Source: CAXQRU01 sp964226685 | GTDB lineage: Bacteria; Pseudomonadota; Gammaproteobacteria; Pseudomonadales; Cellvibrionaceae | Length of the DNA stretch: 38,385 nt | Reading direction: 5' to 3' | Assembly: GCA_964226685.1 (NCBI GenBank) | Contig: CAXQRU010000003.1 | Coordinates: 1-38,385 of the forward strand | In this document: piece by piece, positions 33,480 through 38,385 of the stretch | Layout: each line of letters begins with the position of its first letter | How positions within the stretch are numbered: position 1 is the first letter of the stretch | The notes under the pieces: generated by a model | Databases searched by the model: none | What the model was told of the DNA's origin: nothing | What the model saw: only the letters and a program-made list of their open reading frames with translations | Translations under genes and position numbers: made by a program

Positions 33480-33830
33480 ATGACACATTTGACGGATGAT
33501 GCAGAGCATAATTTTCAACTATTTTTTGAAGATGCCTTGGCCACGGGCTGTATATGGGGTTTGCAATCTCCAGACGGTTGGGCGCTGTGCGCTTCTGAGC
33601 GCTATCAAAATAGTGAGGTGATGCCGTTTTGGTCTCAGCCTGAGTATGCACAAATCCACTGTGTGGATGATTGGCAGCACTATGAAGTCGTGCCTGTTTC
33701 TTTAGAAGAATGGCTAGATGAGTGGTTACCAGGAATGCACGACGATGTGATTTTGGTGGGTGTTAATTGGAACGAGGCTCTTGAGGGTTTGGAGGTTGAG
33801 CCGTTGGATATTCTTCAGGAATTTGAGTAG
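33480..33830 (+). CDS. DUF2750 protein
   Basis: The 116-aa soluble protein shows the DUF2750 pattern: GCIWGLQSPDGWAL, MPFWSQPEYAQIHC, then VPVSLEEWLDEWLPGMHDD and LVGVNWN near the end. The family is common in gammaproteobacteria and of unknown function. It ends 10 nt before the stop of a small minus-strand ORF. It has no clear partner gene here. Confidence 0.88.
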   Translation: MTHLTDDAEHNFQLFFEDALATGCIWGLQSPDGWALCASERYQNSEVMPFWSQPEYAQIHCVDDWQHYEVVPVSLEEWLDEWLPGMHDDVILVGVNWNEALEGLEVEPLDILQEFE

Positions 33831-33840
33831 CCTCACCCTT

Positions 33841-34101
33841 TCAGGCCGACTTGGCGATCTCCTGGTGATGGTACCCCTTCAAATAGTCTCGAAGCAACGC
33901 TATCAAATTGTTCTCAACAAATTTTTCAAGGTGCTCGAGCCTTTCAAAATCAGGCGATAAGGACAGATTTTGGTGTCTATCATACAAAAAAATGCGTCTT
34001 TGTTGGTAGTAGGAGGTTTTATTGCTGATCGATAGGTCAAAGTCACTGCACAAGCGCTTAAGCTGAGGGAGTCTTGAGGTGGTATGACGATCGATTGGCA
34101 T
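33841..34101 (-). CDS. Small basic hypothetical protein
   Basis: The 86-aa predicted protein begins MPIDRHTTSRLPQLKRLCSD, is rich in Arg, Lys, His and Tyr, and looks helical. No ribosome site is visible before ATG 34101 and no family is recognised. It is listed because the frame is open across the whole gap between two real genes and the other strand of that gap has no competing frame. Bases 34102-34233 hold no gene I can support. Confidence 0.45.
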   Translation of the reverse strand: MPIDRHTTSRLPQLKRLCSDFDLSISNKTSYYQQRRIFLYDRHQNLSLSPDFERLEHLEKFVENNLIALLRDYLKGYHHQEIAKSA

Positions 34102-34233
34102 AGTAAACGGCGCTTAAAATGTTGTTGGCATGTATTTCAGTATACGATATTACGCAAAAAGGTAAATAGTTTGCGCCAAATTGTGCGCTGGTCGGCACTT
34201 ATTTGTGGATGAACGGCTGTTTTGTGAGTTGCG

Positions 34234-34629
34234 TCACGTTTTTTGAAGCGTTCTGCTGAGCCAACTGTCAGTGGGTTTACAGCAAACTCCTGCAATCAGG
34301 CAGCCTAGGCTGTTCGCAAGAATATCACCAAATGAAAAAAAACGATTAGCAACAATGGGTTGTAGCACTTCAAGCGCGATGGAGTAGGTTAGGATGCTCA
34401 AAACGAACCAAAACCAGCCGCTAGACCTTTGGTACGCGATGTAGCCCAGTCCTACCATAAAGCCCCATGCTCCAGCATGTAAGAATTTATCCCAGAATAA
34501 GGCTGACATAGCGACGGGGTTATCTGTTAACATTTGCTGGCTCACCCAAATTAGGGTTAAGACAAAAACGACACGACTTGGCCATAGAGACCATTCTGGG
34601 ATTAGGCTGGGGTGTTTTTGAGCGTTCAT
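34234..34629 (-). CDS. VanZ-family membrane protein
   Basis: The 131-aa protein has four hydrophobic segments and the VanZ pattern: DKFLHAGAWGFMVGLGY, IALEVLQPIVANRFFSFGDILANSLGCLIG-like end, with the Asp and Asn in the last loop conserved. VanZ itself gives low-level teicoplanin resistance; most chromosomal relatives are uncharacterised inner-membrane proteins. The start ATG 34629 has only a weak upstream site. It is divergent from the LEA-type lipoprotein gene, sharing a 31-nt spacer. Confidence 0.85.
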   Translation of the reverse strand: MNAQKHPSLIPEWSLWPSRVVFVLTLIWVSQQMLTDNPVAMSALFWDKFLHAGAWGFMVGLGYIAYQRSSGWFWFVLSILTYSIALEVLQPIVANRFFSFGDILANSLGCLIAGVCCKPTDSWLSRTLQKT

Positions 34630-34660
34630 TGTTCACTTCATATCAATATAAGGGTTGGTC

Positions 34661-35119
34661 ATGATAGCAATTCGATCATTGCTGGTGTTAGTGTTAGCCA
34701 GTTTTTTCTTAATAGGTTGTGAGAATCTGAAATTGGTTCAAAGCCCAACGGTCAAGCTGACCGATGTCACCTTGCTATCGAGCAGTGCCGTATCGCAACG
34801 GTTTCAGTTGACGCTATTGGTTTCAAACCCCAATCCTGTGAGTTTTAAGGCTCAGGGCTTGCGCTATGACATTGCTATTGGCGGTGTCGATTTATTTGCA
34901 GGCGAGACTGCAGCCTTGCCAAAATTCAAAGCCTATGGAGCTGAGTCGATTACCATCAATGTCGACACCAACTTACTTGGCGCGTTTCAATTGATTCAGC
35001 GCTGGATCAATGCTCCCAATAACAGCTTGGATTATCGCTTAAATGGTGCTCTAACCATTAATGATGCCTTAGGGCCTATGCAATTTTCTCAAAGCGGCTC
35101 AGTAAGTTTGACCCGATAA
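34661..35119 (+). CDS. LEA14-like (WHy domain) lipoprotein
   Basis: ATG 34661 with AAGGG upstream gives a 152-aa protein with a lipoprotein signal (VLVLASFFLIGC, lipidated Cys20). The mature part carries one WHy/LEA type-2 domain: PTVKLTDVTLLSSSAVSQRFQ, then LLVSNPNPVSFKAQGLRYDI. The domain is a beta-sandwich found in bacterial lipoproteins of unknown role and in plant desiccation proteins. Glu follows the cysteine, favouring outer-membrane sorting. It lies 57 nt before parC on the same strand and could share its transcript. Confidence 0.88.
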   Translation: MIAIRSLLVLVLASFFLIGCENLKLVQSPTVKLTDVTLLSSSAVSQRFQLTLLVSNPNPVSFKAQGLRYDIAIGGVDLFAGETAALPKFKAYGAESITINVDTNLLGAFQLIQRWINAPNNSLDYRLNGALTINDALGPMQFSQSGSVSLTR

Positions 35120-35176
35120 CTCTGTTTTAACGATGCTTGGGTTGCTTATCAGCCCAATAATTTATGTGGATATATT

Positions 35177-37423
35177 ATGACTGATCTCATCATCCCTGAT
35201 GCGAATGAATCATTACCGCTGACCTCTTATGCGGAAAAGGCGTATTTGGATTATTCAATGTACGTGATTTTGGATCGTGCGCTGCCCAATATTGGTGATG
35301 GCTTAAAACCAGTACAAAGGCGCATTATCTATGCTATGAGCGAGCTTGGTTTGTCGGCCAACGCCAAATTTAAAAAATCCGCCCGAACGGTGGGCGATGT
35401 GATTGGTAAGTTTCACCCTCATGGTGATAGCGCGGCCTATGATGCCATGGTATTGATGGCGCAACCATTTTCCTATCGTTATCCCTTGGTGGATGGTCAG
35501 GGGAACTGGGGTTCTCCTGATGATCCAAAATCTTTTGCCGCGATGCGCTACACCGAGTCCAGACTAACGGCTTATAGCAAGTTATTACTTGAAGAATTGG
35601 GTCAGGGTACGGTTGATTGGCAAGCGAACTTTGATGGCACTTTGGAAGAGCCCTCGGTGTTGCCGGCTCAGGTGCCGAATATATTACTCAACGGAACCAC
35701 CGGTATTGCCGTGGGGATGGCGACCGATATTCCGCCTCACAATTTGAGAGAAGTCGTCAATGCCTGTATTCATTTATTGGAAAAACCCAAGGCGACCATT
35801 GAAGAATTGTGTGAATTCCTCCCAGGCCCCGACATGCCAACGGATGCCGAGATCATTACGCCCAAACAGGACTTGATGAAACTCTATGAAACTGGGCGAG
35901 GCAGTCTACGTATGCGTGCGGTATGGCACAAAGAAGATGGTGACATTGTGGTAACCGCGCTGCCGCATCAAGTCAGTGGGGCCAAAATATTGGAGCAAAT
36001 TGCGGCCCAGATGCAAGCCAAAAAATTGCCGATGGTGGCGGATCTTCGAGATGAATCCGATCATGAAAACCCAACGCGCTTAGTGATTATCCCTCGTTCC
36101 AATCGTGTCGATTTAGAGCCGGTTATGAATCATTTGTTTGCCTCTACGGATTTGGAGCGAACCTATCGTGTGAATTTAAATATGATTGGTACCGATGGTC
36201 TTCCATCCGTGAAGTCGTTGCCAACTATTTTAAACGAATGGTTGGCGTTCAGGCTGGCGACGGTCAGGCGTCGTTTAGAGCATCGCCTGGATAAAGTACT
36301 TAAGCGGCTGCATATTTTAGAGGGCTACTTGGTTGCTTTTTTAAATATTGATGAAGTGATTGAGATTATTCGTACCGAAGACAAACCCAAGCAAGCGCTA
36401 ATGACTCGCTTTGCCATTAGTGATATTCAGGCTGAGGCAATTTTAGAGCTTAAGCTGCGTCAGATTGCTAAATTGGAAGAAATTAAAATACGCGGTGAGC
36501 AAGATGAATTGGTGGCTGAACGAGCCGCTTTGGAAAAATTGTTAAGCTCGGAAACACGCTTAAAAACCTTGATTAAAAAGGAATTGACAGAGATCGCTAA
36601 GGAATACGGAGACGATCGCCGCTCACCTATTGTCAGTCGAAAAGAAGCACAGGCATTTAGTGAAGCGGATTTGCTAACGAGCGATCCTATCACGGTTGTG
36701 CTTTCTGAAAAAGGTTGGATTCGTGCGGCAAAAGGCCACGATATAGATCCGTTAAGTCTGAATTATAAATCAGGAGATGGATTTAAATTTTCAGCGCGCG
36801 GTAAAAGTAATCAGCATGTGTTGCTAGTTGATTCGACTGGCCGCAGTTATGCATTAGCCTCTCACGCTTTGCCCTCAGCTAGGGGGCAAGGTGAGCCAGT
36901 GACGGGCAAGCTGAATTTGCCCAGTGGTGCTACAGTGGAAGGTATGTTGATGGGAGGCGAGCAAGTCTCAGTGCTGATCGCCAGTGATGCTGGTTACGGT
37001 TTCGTGGCAAGTATGTCGGATTTGTACACCAAAAATCGCGCGGGCAAGACACTGTTGTCACTACCAAAAGGGGGGCGTGTATTGCCGCCTTTGGTTATTG
37101 ATGACCCTGAAACTCAGCAAGTGGCCATAGTGAGTAATGAAGGCCGCTTATTATTATTTCCTTTGTCTGACCTACCCGTGCTCGCTCGCGGCAAAGGCAA
37201 TAAAATGCTCAGCATTCCTAGTGCGCGGGTACAAACTCGAGAGGAGTATGTGCTAGGTTTGGTGGTGTTATCGCCAGGTCAAACGTTGACGGTGCACGCC
37301 GGTAAGCGACATTTGAATATCAAGGGTGCCGATTTGGATCATTACCTTGGTGAGCGCGGGCGTCGAGGTAATAAGTTACCTAGGGGCTTCCAGAAGGTAG
37401 ATCGCTTAGAGGTTCAGGGCTGA
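35177..37423 (+). CDS. parC: DNA topoisomerase IV subunit A
   Basis: The 748-aa protein cuts and passes DNA to unlink daughter chromosomes, working with ParE. It has the GyrA/ParC N-terminal breakage domain with the catalytic Tyr125 (AAMRYTESRL) and the quinolone-resistance region KFHPHGDSAAYDAMV. The drug-contact Ser85 is present, and Asp89 stands where E. coli has Glu84, so no common resistance change is seen. The C-terminal half is the ParC-type beta-propeller (about 500-740). parE is not next to it here. Two hairpins follow. Confidence 0.98.
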   Translation: MTDLIIPDANESLPLTSYAEKAYLDYSMYVILDRALPNIGDGLKPVQRRIIYAMSELGLSANAKFKKSARTVGDVIGKFHPHGDSAAYDAMVLMAQPFSYRYPLVDGQGNWGSPDDPKSFAAMRYTESRLTAYSKLLLEELGQGTVDWQANFDGTLEEPSVLPAQVPNILLNGTTGIAVGMATDIPPHNLREVVNACIHLLEKPKATIEELCEFLPGPDMPTDAEIITPKQDLMKLYETGRGSLRMRAVWHKEDGDIVVTALPHQVSGAKILEQIAAQMQAKKLPMVADLRDESDHENPTRLVIIPRSNRVDLEPVMNHLFASTDLERTYRVNLNMIGTDGLPSVKSLPTILNEWLAFRLATVRRRLEHRLDKVLKRLHILEGYLVAFLNIDEVIEIIRTEDKPKQALMTRFAISDIQAEAILELKLRQIAKLEEIKIRGEQDELVAERAALEKLLSSETRLKTLIKKELTEIAKEYGDDRRSPIVSRKEAQAFSEADLLTSDPITVVLSEKGWIRAAKGHDIDPLSLNYKSGDGFKFSARGKSNQHVLLVDSTGRSYALASHALPSARGQGEPVTGKLNLPSGATVEGMLMGGEQVSVLIASDAGYGFVASMSDLYTKNRAGKTLLSLPKGGRVLPPLVIDDPETQQVAIVSNEGRLLLFPLSDLPVLARGKGNKMLSIPSARVQTREEYVLGLVVLSPGQTLTVHAGKRHLNIKGADLDHYLGERGRRGNKLPRGFQKVDRLEVQG

Positions 37424-37430
37424 GCTTAAG

Positions 37431-37450
37431 AGGGAGCCTTTAGGCTCCCT
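37431..37450. terminator. Hairpin 1 between parC and xthA
   Basis: AGGGAGCC (37431-37438) pairs with GGCTCCCT (37443-37450) around a TTTA loop, eight bases after the parC stop. No long T-run follows; termination is probably shared with the second hairpin downstream. Confidence 0.7.
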
Positions 37451-37459
37451 AATATCTAG

Positions 37460-37487
37460 TTAAGGAGCTATAGAGTAGGCTCCTTAA
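37460..37487. terminator. Hairpin 2, overlapping the xthA stop codon
   Basis: TTAAGGAGC (37460-37468) pairs with GCTCCTTAA (37479-37487) across a 10-nt loop. The xthA stop (37484-37486 on the minus strand) lies inside the stem. It repeats the GGAGC/GGCTCC core of hairpin 1, so the two could also pair with each other. Confidence 0.65.
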
Positions 37488-38302
37488 ATATCATATTCAA
37501 TAATCAATGGCGCATGGTCTGAAAAACGTTGCTCCTTATAAATCACGTCTGATTGTTCGATCACTTTATCTTTTAAGCCTTTAGAAATTATTTGGTAATC
37601 AATGCGCCATCCCGTATTGTTTGCCCAGGCTTGGCCGCGATTTGACCACCAGGTGTATTGATGCGCTTGTTGATTAATTAATCGAAAGGCATCATGAAAA
37701 CCGAGAGCATCGTCACGAGTGTTGTCGGGGTCATCGAGAAGCCAGTCCATCCAGGCTCGTTCTTCTGGCAAAAAACCTGAGTTTTTTTGATTCCCGCGCC
37801 AATTTTTGATGTCAATTTTTTTGTGGGCGATGTTCCAGTCTCCACAAATAATATATTCTCGCCGCTTTTTGCTCATGCTCTTTAGCACCGGCTCTAGCCT
37901 TGCCATCATGTCGTATTTGAAGGTCTGCCGCTCTTCTTTGGACGAACCTGACGGCATATACAGCGACACAATACTAATGTTGCCAATATCAACTTGAAGA
38001 TATCGACCTTCACTATCGATATCACTCCATTGTTGTTCTACAAAAAGCTCTCCAAGGCCTTTATATACCTTGGTGGGCTGTTGCTTTGTGTAGATAGCAA
38101 CGCCACTGTAGCCTTTTTTTTCAGCGCTATGGAAGTGGCTGTAGTAATTTTCTGGGTGATAGAGCGGATCGTTAATTTGTTCTAGCTGCGCTTTGGTCTC
38201 TTGTAAGCAGATAACATCAGCATCCGTTGTTGGTAGCCATTCGAAAAGGCCTTTGCGAGCAGCAGCACGAATACCGTTAACATTAATAGAAATAACTTTC
38301 AT
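37484..38302 (-). CDS. xthA: Exodeoxyribonuclease III
   Basis: The 272-aa protein is an endonuclease/exonuclease/phosphatase-fold AP endonuclease that repairs abasic sites and 3'-blocked ends. Family motifs are complete: ISINVNGIRAAARKG, CLQETK (metal-binding Glu35), LYMPSG, CGDWNIAHKKIDI and SDHAPLIIEYD with the catalytic His263. Length fits. Pseudomonas Crc is of the same fold but lacks catalytic residues, which are all here, so an active enzyme is expected. It may follow another minus-strand gene at the right edge. Confidence 0.95.
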   Translation of the reverse strand: MKVISINVNGIRAAARKGLFEWLPTTDADVICLQETKAQLEQINDPLYHPENYYSHFHSAEKKGYSGVAIYTKQQPTKVYKGLGELFVEQQWSDIDSEGRYLQVDIGNISIVSLYMPSGSSKEERQTFKYDMMARLEPVLKSMSKKRREYIICGDWNIAHKKIDIKNWRGNQKNSGFLPEERAWMDWLLDDPDNTRDDALGFHDAFRLINQQAHQYTWWSNRGQAWANNTGWRIDYQIISKGLKDKVIEQSDVIYKEQRFSDHAPLIIEYDI

Positions 38303-38336
38303 ATCATTCTGGTTTTTTTTGTGTTAAAAAAGGCCA

Positions 38337-38385
38337 TCATACGTTTAAAGCACGCGCAATAAAAGCTTGTAAGTTTGCGGCGCCT
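38337..38385 (-). CDS. Possible C-terminal end of another minus-strand gene, cut by the window
   Basis: On the minus strand, from the edge, a frame reads GAANLQAFIARALNV and stops at TGA (38337-38339), 34 nt before the xthA start. The residues look like a natural protein end, and the spacing would suit an operon, but 15 residues are too few to identify or prove it. The rest of 38303-38336 is a T-rich spacer. Confidence 0.3.
   Translation of the reverse strand, partial: GAANLQAFIARALNV

Noticed and set aside
25..38385. tRNA, rRNA, CRISPR array, insertion sequence
   Set aside because: I looked for cloverleaf features, direct spacer-repeat series, and transposase motifs and saw none.

Overview
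The window is one stretch of a gammaproteobacterial chromosome. Several things point that way: the aroB - damX-like - gltB - gltD order known from pseudomonads and relatives, hslVU followed by a DUF971 gene, a divergent dmlR/dmlA pair, and parC and xthA of gammaproteobacterial type. An HslV with a short propeptide, a ceramidase-family membrane protein and moderate GC fit a marine Cellvibrionales/Oceanospirillales-like organism. The exact taxon is a guess. The first 24 bases are an Illumina adapter remnant, so the left edge is a contig end and not natural DNA. I saw no tRNA, rRNA, CRISPR array, transposase or integrase.

Layout. (1) 25-4729: accessory-looking genes, with two micro-ORFs, then three large unrecognised genes chained by short overlaps (452, 467 and 390 aa), then a small zinc-finger membrane protein. 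(2) 4823-6538: a DUF4952-like protein and an orphan membrane-anchored protein. (3) 11822 down to 6548, minus strand: a tight five-gene operon. It encodes a membrane protein with two OmpA domains, a small orphan, a DUF4407 membrane/coiled-coil protein, a multi-pass membrane protein with a zinc ribbon, and the RNA 2'-phosphotransferase KptA. This is the best candidate in the window for an undescribed envelope-spanning system. (4) 11934-15052: heat-shock promoter, hslV, hslU, DUF971 gene, dgkA and a lipoprotein. (5) 17277 down to 15059, minus strand: ceramidase-like protein, polysaccharide deacetylase and a small membrane protein. (6) 17349-27919: aroB, an NfuA-like protein with an altered cysteine motif, a DamX-like SPOR protein, gltBD, gloC and a hotdog thioesterase. 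(7) 30332 down to 27952, minus strand: a secreted reprolysin-type metalloprotease and, just upstream, what looks like its pro-domain as a separate exported protein. (8) 30612-35119: elbB, dmlA/dmlR, a DUF2750 protein, a VanZ-like protein and a LEA14-like lipoprotein. (9) 35177-38385: parC, paired hairpins, xthA and a possible fragment of another gene.

How the parts work together. HslVU is a cytoplasmic protease made on heat shock. GltBD assimilates ammonia into glutamate. AroB feeds the shikimate pathway. DmlA/DmlR look like an inducible D-malate or tartrate oxidation unit. The metalloprotease pair is a secreted degradative system with a candidate CRP-type site upstream. Intergenic spaces are short; no gene-free stretch exceeds 300 bases. 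The longest are 30333-30611 (regulatory palindromes) and 20690-20938 (hairpin plus tandem palindromes).
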